A model generated the notes under the pieces. That model ran no database searches. It saw only the letters and a list, made by a program, of their open reading frames with translations, and was not told the DNA's origin. Positions 7,565 through 12,875 of a DNA stretch of 12,875 nt are shown here, piece after piece (positions within the stretch are counted from its first letter, which is position 1; every line of letters begins with the position of its first letter). Both the position numbers and the translations under genes were made by a program. This DNA comes from Gemmatimonadota bacterium (GTDB lineage: Bacteria > Gemmatimonadota > Gemmatimonadetes > Gemmatimonadales > Gemmatimonadaceae), in the NCBI GenBank assembly GCA_028287205.1, contig JAQBQC010000097.1:1-12875 (forward strand). The letters run 5' to 3'.

Positions 7565-7743
7565 GCGCGTGCGCGGCTCGCGGTGTTGGTCGGCGGAGAT
7601 CATGTTGCCGAAGGGGCCGTCGCGCCAGAGCCGGCCATGCGCGTGCGCGTGCTTGCGGGCGCCGCCAGTGGTTCCTAGCATAGCAGGAGCGCCGAACGAC
7701 GCGTCGCCGGAATGGTGCTCCCTCCGGCAACTCGGAGTGGCCG
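7562..7743. promoter_or_regulatory. Divergent control region between the SLOG-TM and TIR genes
   Basis: About 180 bp separate the preferred starts. A perfect 14-bp direct repeat, CATGCGCGTGCGCG, occurs at 7562-7575, overlapping the SLOG ATG, and at 7636-7649. Near 7676-7685 the more AT-rich TAGCATAGCA contains TATGCT on the minus strand (7677-7682), a possible -10 box placing transcription start near 7670. On the plus strand TAGCAT (7676-7681) could serve the TIR gene. No convincing -35 elements are visible. The shared, nearly overlapping -10 candidates would let one regulator control both genes. Confidence 0.35.
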
Positions 7744-8988
7744 ATGCCGTACGCTGCACGACGAGGGAGAATGCCGGACGCGCCAGCCGCGGGACCCATG
7801 ATCTTCATCAGCTACCGACGTGACGACAGCAGTGGTCACGTCGGCAGACTGTACGACGCGTTGAGCGGGCACTTCGGACGCAAGCGACTGTTCTTCGACA
7901 TCGATCACATCGCGCCCGGCCAGGATTTCGTGCAGGTGCTCGAGGATTCGTTGAATCGATCGTCCGTGATGATCGTGGTGATCGGCAAGCGCTGGGGCGG
8001 CAGCGGAAAGATCGGCGCGCGGCGCATCGACGATCCGGGCGACTTCGTGCGGCTCGAGGTGGCGTCGGGGCTCAGACGGCCGGAGCTCAAGGTCATTCCC
8101 GCACTGATTCAGGGTGCGAAGATGCCGGGACCCGCGGCGCTGGCGGATGAGCTCAAGGATCTCTCCCGTCGTAACGCGATCGAGCTGAGTGACCTGCGCT
8201 GGCGCGAGGACGTCGATCGATTGATCGCGAGTCTCGAGCGCGACATGGCGAGCGGAGTTGCGCATCACGGCGCCGCGGACCTCGTGCGAAAGGCGCGAGA
8301 GATCACGCACGCACCCGCGCTCGCGACGGGCAATTGGCCGCGCTGGGGAATGATCGGCGCAGCGGTGATCGTGCTTGGCTTCGGTGCGCGCGCGATCTTC
8401 CGGCGTCCGGCCGACGCCGCGAAGAACCCCGCCGCTGCGACCGTCGCGACACGAGACGCGGGGATCATCATCGGCGTGCCGTCGGACGATCCGCACGCGA
8501 TGCCCTCGCATCTCGCGGAGGCGGCGCGCAGCGCACTCGCATCGGGAAAGAAGTGGCGCCCGGACGCAGTGCTCACCCAGATCGTCGCAGCGCCCGACTC
8601 CACGGGAGATGCTGCTGCCTATCGCGTGCAGTTCGGCTTTCGCTCTCCGACCGATGGCGCGGGACTCGCCCTGACCGCCCGTAAATCGGGAGACCCGATT
8701 TCGGAGCGACTGCCCGCGATCCCGATGACGTCCATACACGCGCTGCCCGCGTCGTTCATCGATCTGCCCGCCGCGGTCGACTCGGCGCGGCGCTTCGGGA
8801 TGTTCGGCTCATTGCGCGAAGGCAAGCTGGCCAGCATCACGAGCCGCGGCGCTCCGCGCACTGCGTGGCGACTGCGGAGCGCGAGCGCCGATGCGCGCAT
8901 GTACTTCATCGATGCGACGACCGGCGCGAACATCCCTCCCCCACCTCGCGCAAAGCTCGTCGACAAGGTGAAGGGACTCTTTCACTGA
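7744..8988 (+). CDS. TIR-domain membrane protein with C-terminal PepSY-like domain
   Basis: From ATG 7744, with GGAG six bases upstream, the protein has 414 residues; ATG 7771 (behind GAGGGAGA) and ATG 7798 are alternatives. Residues 19-165 are a bacterial TIR domain: FISYRRDDSSGHVGRLYDAL (21-40), FFDIDHIAPGQDF (50-62), VVIGKRW (78-84), FVRLEVASGL (101-110) and the end motif NAIELSDLRW. Glu105 in FVRLEV sits where NAD-cleaving TIRs such as SARM1 have their catalytic Glu, so NADase or cyclic-ADP-ribose-forming activity is plausible. One hydrophobic segment at about 202-219 would anchor the protein. Residues 220-414 have no family I can name with certainty, but AWRLRSASADARMYFIDATTG near the end resembles the PepSY pattern of paired strands ending in D-A-T-T-G. 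The divergent SLOG-TM gene is the likely partner. The tail's extracytoplasmic location is an inference. Confidence 0.85.
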   Translation: MPYAARRGRMPDAPAAGPMIFISYRRDDSSGHVGRLYDALSGHFGRKRLFFDIDHIAPGQDFVQVLEDSLNRSSVMIVVIGKRWGGSGKIGARRIDDPGDFVRLEVASGLRRPELKVIPALIQGAKMPGPAALADELKDLSRRNAIELSDLRWREDVDRLIASLERDMASGVAHHGAADLVRKAREITHAPALATGNWPRWGMIGAAVIVLGFGARAIFRRPADAAKNPAAATVATRDAGIIIGVPSDDPHAMPSHLAEAARSALASGKKWRPDAVLTQIVAAPDSTGDAAAYRVQFGFRSPTDGAGLALTARKSGDPISERLPAIPMTSIHALPASFIDLPAAVDSARRFGMFGSLREGKLASITSRGAPRTAWRLRSASADARMYFIDATTGANIPPPPRAKLVDKVKGLFH

Positions 8989-9008
8989 GCGTGCGGCACC
9001 GTCTCAGT
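8984..9008. terminator. Candidate bidirectional terminator between the TIR and lipoprotein genes
   Basis: The inverted repeat ACTGAG (8984-8989) / CTCAGT (9003-9008) encloses an inner GTG-CGG-CAC stem at 8991-8999. It contains the TGA of the TIR gene and the start of the stop codon (TCA on this strand) of the convergent lipoprotein gene. On the plus strand a short TTT follows, a weak intrinsic-terminator-like feature. The placement mirrors the repeat at the 5510/5525 convergent junction. Confidence 0.4.
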
Positions 9009-9744
9009 TTCGCCTGAGCAAGGCCTGCAGCCACTCGCTGCTCACACGCGATGTCAACGCGCCGAACGGATCCTGGAATCGCTCTCCGGCGAACGTCGTG
9101 GTCGTAAATGACAGATGCGTGAGTGCCGGGTCGACACCGGTGGTCGACGGAAAGCCGAACGTGAGCGCCGCGCTGTACGTGGCCAGCAGACATGTCGCCT
9201 GGCTCGCGGTGGCGATCACGGGATTGGTGAGCCCCGTGGGCGGCGCCGGGCAGCTTGCACCGACGGCCGTCTGTGTGATGCTTCCGGAGCTCGAGCTTGC
9301 GTTCACGACGACCGTGTCGTTCGACACGAGCGACGCGCCGCCGAAGGAGCCATTGGCGAGCAGCACCGCCACGACCAGCGTGTGCGCGTCCGCGTCACGA
9401 TACGCGAGAAAGATGCGGCCGGAGTCGGACGGCGTACCGCTGTTCGTCATCACTTCCTCGAACACGAAGCCCTTCCAGCTTTCCGCCCCAGATGCGGTGG
9501 TCATCGTGATATTGCTTGGCGTGGCGCCGAATGCTGCCGGGAGCTCGAGGTCCGAGAGCGCAATCGCGCGGAAGTCGTAGTTCGTGTCCGTCGCGCTGAG
9601 CGCCTTCGCCGCCACGTACAGCGAATCGAAATGCACCGCGAGATTCGGGGTGACTTTCGGACTCGTGCTGTCGCCCCCGCACGCGGCAGTGGTTGCAAGG
9701 ACGGCGATTGCTGCGGCGAGAACAAAGCGTGGGGCGAGTTGCAT
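9004..9744 (-). CDS. Putative lipoprotein of unknown family (paralogue A)
   Basis: From ATG 9744 this is a 246-residue exported protein. A hydrophobic signal segment (residues 5-20) ends in TAAC with the lipidated Cys at 22, followed by GGDST, a typical tether-like start. The -3 residue is Thr rather than the usual Leu/Val. A further in-frame ATG at 9780 would add 12 residues before the signal, so the inner ATG is preferred; GGAG lies 10 nt ahead of it. The mature part is rich in Ser, Thr, Ala and Val and probably beta-structured. Landmarks are LELPAAFGATPSNITMTTA (67-85), AYRDADAHT (114-122) and Cys165/Cys185, a C-X19-C pair that could form a disulfide. The same landmarks occur in the next gene on this strand, so the two are paralogues. 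I do not recognise a named domain. It lies 15 bp from the convergent TIR gene. Confidence 0.75.
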   Translation of the reverse strand: MQLAPRFVLAAAIAVLATTAACGGDSTSPKVTPNLAVHFDSLYVAAKALSATDTNYDFRAIALSDLELPAAFGATPSNITMTTASGAESWKGFVFEEVMTNSGTPSDSGRIFLAYRDADAHTLVVAVLLANGSFGGASLVSNDTVVVNASSSSGSITQTAVGASCPAPPTGLTNPVIATASQATCLLATYSAALTFGFPSTTGVDPALTHLSFTTTTFAGERFQDPFGALTSRVSSEWLQALLRRN

Positions 9745-10094
9745 GTGCGAAGGACTCCGGAGTGCGTGTGTGATTGGCATGGCTCCAGCGCTGGCCGCGA
9801 TGGGAATTGCGAACGCAGCAAGGGCGCTGCGTGACCGTGTGCTGAACCCGCTGAAAGAGCACTAAGCGATTTCTGTTCCCGCGAGATTGCGTGTTGGGCG
9901 GGGGTGACTGGGGTCACACGATACCGCGCGCTCGGCAGAGCACGGATGTTCCGCAATGCGATGAAGCTCCGTCGATCGTGAGCGATCGACGGAGCTTCGA
10001 AGGAACCGTACTAAAATCCGAGGCGATCTCGAATCAAGCCCTGCCGCGCTGGTGCGTGAGCTCTTCCCGCTCCAGCCTGGTCAGGTCACGAAGC
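9745..10094. other. 350-bp intergenic region between the two lipoprotein genes
   Basis: No convincing gene is seen here. It contains the strong hairpin at 9963-9998 (listed separately) and a small inverted repeat GTGAC-TGGG-GTCAC at 9904-9917, about 160 bp upstream of the lipoprotein A start, which could be an operator. More AT-rich patches lie around 9858-9875 and 10008-10035. The promoter of lipoprotein A should lie between the hairpin and 9744, but no clear -35/-10 pair stands out. Confidence 0.5.
9963..9998. terminator. Perfect 16-bp-stem hairpin downstream of lipoprotein B
   Basis: GAAGCTCCGTCGATCG (9963-9978) and its exact reverse complement (9983-9998) are separated by a TGAG loop. 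This is by far the strongest hairpin noticed in the window. It lies about 97 nt beyond the stop codon of the upstream minus-strand lipoprotein gene and before the next gene, the position expected of a terminator. No T-tract follows on either strand, so it may act as a T-less terminator or an RNA-stabilising 3' structure. Confidence 0.6.
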
Positions 10095-10844
10095 TCAGTG
10101 ACTCGTCATGTTGCTTGCCGAGCGAAGCATCGCCTTCACGCGCCGTATGGTCGCGCCCGACGCCTGGTCAACCGCTCGTACGCCGTTGACCGTTGCATTC
10201 GTGAACGTCACCGTCGTGAGCGCGGCGTCCATGCCGGGCGTCGTGGGCGATGTCAGCGACAGACTGGTCCGGAACTTCGCGAGATTGCATTGCGAAACCG
10301 CGATCGTGCCAAGCTGCGGATTGTGGAGCGAGCCGGAGGGGGTCGCGCATGTCGTGCTCGTGGACGTCAGCGAGGTGGAACCGGCTCCCTGTGAGGGGTT
10401 CACGGAGATCGTGTCACCGGTGATGATACCTCCGTCCTGTGCCGTTCCCGTGCTGTCGAAGAACACGGCGATCGCGGTGTGCGCATCCGCGTCTCTGAAC
10501 GCCAGCAGAATGAACGACGAGTCGGTGTTGCTCGAGCCCGGCGGAAAGACATCGAGCAGCTCGTACGCCTTCCACTGCTCGACGCCATTTGCGGTGGTGA
10601 CGCTCACGGTGGACGGCACTGCGCCGAGCGCGGCGGGGAGCTCGATCAGCGTGGAAAGGAAGCTGCGCACGCCATAGGCGGAATTGGTATCGCTCTGGGC
10701 GTTCGCGCGAATCGCGATGGAGTCGAAGTGCGCCGCCACTTGTGCGGCGGTCTGTTGGCCCGGGCCGGTGCTGTCACTGCACGCGGCAGCGGTCACGACC
10801 ACGAGGAGAGATGCGGCGATGCGAAGACGTGCGGGTGAGCGCAT
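10095..10844 (-). CDS. Putative lipoprotein of unknown family (paralogue B)
   Basis: From ATG 10844 this is a 249-residue protein with signal segment LRIAASLLVVVTAAAC, lipidated Cys at 22 and mature start SDSTGPG. The Cys position is identical to paralogue A. In-frame starts at 10892 and 10919 would add up to 25 residues ahead of the signal and are less likely. Shared landmarks with A are VAAHFDS (36-42), IELPAALGAVPSTVSVTTA (68-86), LAFRDADAHT (114-123) and Cys166/Cys186 with the same C-X19-C spacing, although most of the sequence has diverged. This points to an old tandem duplication. Function is unknown; an envelope-located structural or binding role is a guess. It follows cysK on the same strand with 97 bp between them, so read-through is possible but not obvious. 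Confidence 0.75.
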   Translation of the reverse strand: MRSPARLRIAASLLVVVTAAACSDSTGPGQQTAAQVAAHFDSIAIRANAQSDTNSAYGVRSFLSTLIELPAALGAVPSTVSVTTANGVEQWKAYELLDVFPPGSSNTDSSFILLAFRDADAHTAIAVFFDSTGTAQDGGIITGDTISVNPSQGAGSTSLTSTSTTCATPSGSLHNPQLGTIAVSQCNLAKFRTSLSLTSPTTPGMDAALTTVTFTNATVNGVRAVDQASGATIRRVKAMLRSASNMTSH

Positions 10845-10924
10845 GCGGGGTCTTGCTCCGAAAAATGGGTTGCACAAGAATCTCTTTACCATTGACGGTG
10901 CCGCTGTACCTCGCGTCACGAACC

Positions 10925-10945
10925 CGAAAATGAAAGTTCGTTCAT
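10925..10945 (-). terminator. Weak hairpin at the end of cysK
   Basis: ATGAA (10930-10934) and TTCAT (10941-10945) form a 5-bp stem overlapping the cysK TGA. On the minus strand it is followed by TTTTC at 10925-10930, sharing one base with the stem. An overlapping alternative stem pairs ACGAAC with GTTCGT around 10919-10941. The small AT-rich stem makes this a weak terminator candidate only. Confidence 0.25.
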
Positions 10946-12000
10946 GCAGGTTGCGCCACGAGACGCGCGCTCGGTGTCGAGCTCGCGATCTTCAATTCCT
11001 CCTCCGTCATCTCCACCGGAATGTCCGCGAACAAGGGCGTGCTCAAGTAGCGCTCGCCGGTGTCGGGCAGCATGCAGAGCACCGTCGCGCCTTTCGCCGC
11101 ATCCCTGCACACCTGCAGCGCGCCAGCGAATGTGGCGCCTGATGAGGTGCCGACGAAAATCCCCTCCTTCTGCGCGAGCTCCCGGCTCCAGTGCATCGCA
11201 TCGGGACCCGTCACAGTGATGATGCGGTCGATGATACCCATCGCCACCGCGTCCGCCGTGAGCTTCGGGATGAAGTCCGGACTCCACCCCTGGACCGGAT
11301 GCGGCTTCCACGACGGATGACTCGCTGCCGGAGAGCCGTCGGGCTTCGTGTCCTGCTTCGTGCCGCTCGAAAGCATGGGCGCGTCCGCTGGCTCGCACAC
11401 GACGACCTTCGTTTCGGGTCTCTCTTTCGCCAGCACGCGACCCACGCCCTTCAGCGTGCCCCCCGTGCCGAAGCCCGTGACCCAGTAGTCGAGTTGGTCC
11501 CCCGCGAACGCCTCGATGATCTCTCTCGCCGTCGTGCGCGAATGCATGTCCGCGTTTGCCTCATTCTCGAACTGTCGCGTCAGAAACCAGCCATTCGCCT
11601 CGGCAAGCTCCACCGCCTTCCTCACCATGCCGGTTCCCCGCTCCGCAGCCGGCGTGATCACGACCTTCGCTCCCAGAAAGCGCATCAGTTTGCGGCGCTC
11701 CACGCTGAAGCTCTCGGCCATGGTCACGACCAATGGATAGCCCTTCGCAGCGCACACCATCGCGAGCCCGATTCCCGTGTTGCCGCTCGTGGCCTCGATG
11801 ACTGTCTGCCCAGGCTTGAGCGCACCTCTGCGTTCGGCATCCTCGATGACGCCGAGCGCGAGCCGGTCTTTCACGGAGCCGAGCGGATTGAATGCTTCGA
11901 TCTTCACGAAGAGATGCACGCCCGCTGGCGCGAGCTTGTTGATGCGCACGACGGGTGTGTTGCCGACGGTCTCGAGAATGCTGTCGAATTTTCGTTTCAT
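10942..12000 (-). CDS. cysK: Cysteine synthase (O-acetylserine sulfhydrylase)
   Basis: The enzyme joins O-acetyl-L-serine and sulfide to make L-cysteine in the cytoplasm using pyridoxal phosphate. From ATG 12000 the protein has 352 residues. It shows the N-terminal signature TVGNTPVVRI (11-20), the PLP Schiff-base lysine Lys44 in NPLGSVKDR, the substrate-binding TSGNTG loop (71-76), the PLP-phosphate loop GTGGT (178-182), GTSSGAT (284-290) with the serine facing the PLP ring, and LPDTGERYLSTPLF (311-324). The frame remains open upstream to 12723, but that stretch runs through the neighbouring acyltransferase gene in another frame and has no CysK homology; ATG 12000, with AGG nine bases upstream, is the clear start. 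A segment of about 18 residues at 214-231 is extra compared with E. coli CysK, a variant I recall from other bacteria. No cysE or sulfate-assimilation genes are adjacent. Confidence 0.95.
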   Translation of the reverse strand: MKRKFDSILETVGNTPVVRINKLAPAGVHLFVKIEAFNPLGSVKDRLALGVIEDAERRGALKPGQTVIEATSGNTGIGLAMVCAAKGYPLVVTMAESFSVERRKLMRFLGAKVVITPAAERGTGMVRKAVELAEANGWFLTRQFENEANADMHSRTTAREIIEAFAGDQLDYWVTGFGTGGTLKGVGRVLAKERPETKVVVCEPADAPMLSSGTKQDTKPDGSPAASHPSWKPHPVQGWSPDFIPKLTADAVAMGIIDRIITVTGPDAMHWSRELAQKEGIFVGTSSGATFAGALQVCRDAAKGATVLCMLPDTGERYLSTPLFADIPVEMTEEELKIASSTPSARLVAQPA

Positions 12001-12131
12001 TGCCGATACCTGGAAATTCGTTCGGTGAATTCGGTCGCGAGCGTTCAACGATAGCGAATTCCGGGACCGTCTTCCACGCCGGCGCGTCGCAGCGCTCGAA
12101 GCGGCCTCCGCCGCGGACGAGTAGATGTCGT
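12001..12131 (-). promoter_or_regulatory. Upstream region of cysK
   Basis: This 131-bp gap should contain the cysK promoter. On the minus strand CTATCGTTGAAC near 12044-12055 offers a possible -10 (TATCGT), with no good -35. An inverted repeat, GAATTCG at 12027-12033 and CGAATTC at 12055-12061, flanks the space just downstream of that box, and another ATTCG lies at 12016-12020. The arrangement could be an operator, but I cannot link it to a known sulfur regulator. Confidence 0.25.
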
Positions 12132-12875
12132 CTACAGATAGCTCAGCCACGGGCTGTTGCTTCTCGCCTTGAGCGCCGCGTACCAACGGCAGAGCGGAAA
12201 CATCGCGCACACGATCAACGCCCATGTCAGGTAGACGACGGGCAGCGAAAATCCCCATCGGGGCGGCGCCGTGAAAGGATAGTGCGCGAGATCCGGCGAC
12301 TCGAACATCCAGTGGCCTGTTCCATATCGCGCATAGCACGTCGCGAGCGCCAGCAGATGAATGAGTGGAAAGTGCACGACATAGTAGAACAGCGGCACTC
12401 GCCCGAACACGATTGCGGGTCGCAACACTCGCGGGGTCGCATGGTCCACCGCGCCGAGGAAGAGGAGCGCGGGGCCGAGCGTCATGAGCAGGAACAGAAG
12501 CGACGGCGGGTACTTGGTCGTGTTCAGGAACGAGAGCACCGTGTACACAGTCGTCTCGTGTCGCGACCAGCGCGACGGATCTCCATAGACATTGAATGCG
12601 CGCAGGGCGACGAATGCGACGCTCAGCGCGAGCCCAAGCCGAAAGAGAAATGCGCGCCGGCGCGTTGCGTTCCAGGAGTAGATCCGTCCGAGTCCATAGC
12701 CCACGGCGGTGACGCCAATCCATGGAATGAGCGGATACGCCGCCAGGACCACGTGCGTGGGCGTGTTCAACACGAAGCCCGGTTGGTGGAGGATGGTCCA
12801 GAGCGGGCTCGCCCAGCGCACCGAGTCGAAGAGATTGTGAGTGATGATCATGACGATGCCGATCGCGGTGACGAT
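12132..12875 (-). CDS. DUF1624 / heparan-alpha-glucosaminide N-acetyltransferase-like membrane protein, C-terminal part
   Basis: The frame is open through the right edge of the window, so the N-terminus lies outside; the visible 247 residues end at the stop at 12132-12134. The ATG at 12851 is internal, because the codons before it continue the family pattern (VTAIGIVMIITHNLFD). Landmarks are YPLIPWIGVTAVGYGLGRIY, FNVYGDPSRW, FLNTTKYPPSLLFLLMTLGP, FGRVPLFYYVVHFPLIH and the C-terminal PLCRWYAALKARS. At least five membrane segments are visible. This matches DUF1624 proteins, relatives of the catalytic part of lysosomal HGSNAT, which moves acetyl groups across a membrane onto amino sugars. The bacterial substrate is generally unknown. 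The catalytic N-terminal region is not in the window, so activity cannot be judged. It lies 131 bp upstream of cysK on the same strand. Confidence 0.85.
   Translation of the reverse strand: MVTAIGIVMIITHNLFDSVRWASPLWTILHQPGFVLNTPTHVVLAAYPLIPWIGVTAVGYGLGRIYSWNATRRRAFLFRLGLALSVAFVALRAFNVYGDPSRWSRHETTVYTVLSFLNTTKYPPSLLFLLMTLGPALLFLGAVDHATPRVLRPAIVFGRVPLFYYVVHFPLIHLLALATCYARYGTGHWMFESPDLAHYPFTAPPRWGFSLPVVYLTWALIVCAMFPLCRWYAALKARSNSPWLSYL

Noticed and set aside
7637..7678. A 13-codon plus-strand frame in the SLOG/TIR intergenic region as a leader peptide.
   Set aside because: It has no ribosome-binding site, and the repetitive GCGCGTGC codons are explained by the direct repeat.
5525..8988. Calling the TIR/SLOG pair canonical Thoeris.
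   Set aside because: There is no SIR2 domain, the TIR protein is much longer and membrane-anchored, the genes are divergent, and SLOG subfamily identity cannot be proved by eye.
12001..12723. The cysK frame stays open about 240 codons upstream of its ATG, as if cysK were an N-terminal fusion.
   Set aside because: This part overlaps the acyltransferase gene in another frame on the same strand, has an Arg/Ala-rich shadow composition, and a normal CysK N-terminus begins at 12000.
1..12875. Search for tRNA or rRNA genes, CRISPR arrays, insertion sequences or integrase genes.
   Set aside because: None seen: no regularly spaced repeats, no transposase motifs and no tRNA-like cloverleaf were recognised by eye.

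Overview
This is a visibly GC-rich chromosomal window with strong G/C third-position codon preference, GTG and TTG as well as ATG starts, and mostly weak or absent Shine-Dalgarno sequences. Two lipoproteins begin their mature part with Cys-Gly-Gly-Asp-Ser-Thr and Cys-Ser-Asp-Ser-Thr-Gly-Pro. From memory that signature is very common in Gemmatimonadota, so I infer that phylum or a close neighbour, without proof. There are no tRNA or rRNA genes, no CRISPR array, no insertion sequence and no phage genes.

Layout: (a) 1-1337, plus strand: the end of a flavin-reductase-like gene overlapping by 4 nt a bifunctional Ada DNA-alkylation repair protein and regulator. (b) 1356-4459, minus strand: a family 9 glycosyltransferase (heptosyltransferase-like) downstream of a ClC chloride channel/transporter with two CBS domains. 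(c) 4686-5510, plus strand: a GntR/FCD regulator divergent from the ClC gene. (d) 5525-8988: a divergent pair made of a large SLOG-like protein with about six membrane segments (minus) and a TIR-domain membrane protein with a PepSY-like tail (plus). (e) 9004-10844, minus strand: two paralogous lipoproteins of unknown function. (f) 10942-12875, minus strand: cysteine synthase and the C-terminal part of a DUF1624/HGSNAT-type membrane acyltransferase cut by the window edge.

Most genes look like independent units. The region of real interest is (d). A TIR protein that keeps the glutamate position used by NAD-cleaving TIRs sits head to head with a protein joining a nucleotide-binding-type SLOG domain to a multi-pass membrane region. 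Thoeris and SLOG/SLATT conflict systems use the same division of labour: one protein makes a nucleotide signal and a SLOG protein senses it. Here the effector would be membrane-bound and the TIR protein appears to carry an extracytoplasmic domain. This is a hypothesis. The neighbours are housekeeping genes rather than a defence island.

A second pattern is structural. Two of the three convergent gene junctions carry inverted repeats that straddle both stop codons and may act as shared bidirectional terminators. A perfect 16-bp-stem hairpin lies downstream of the second lipoprotein gene.
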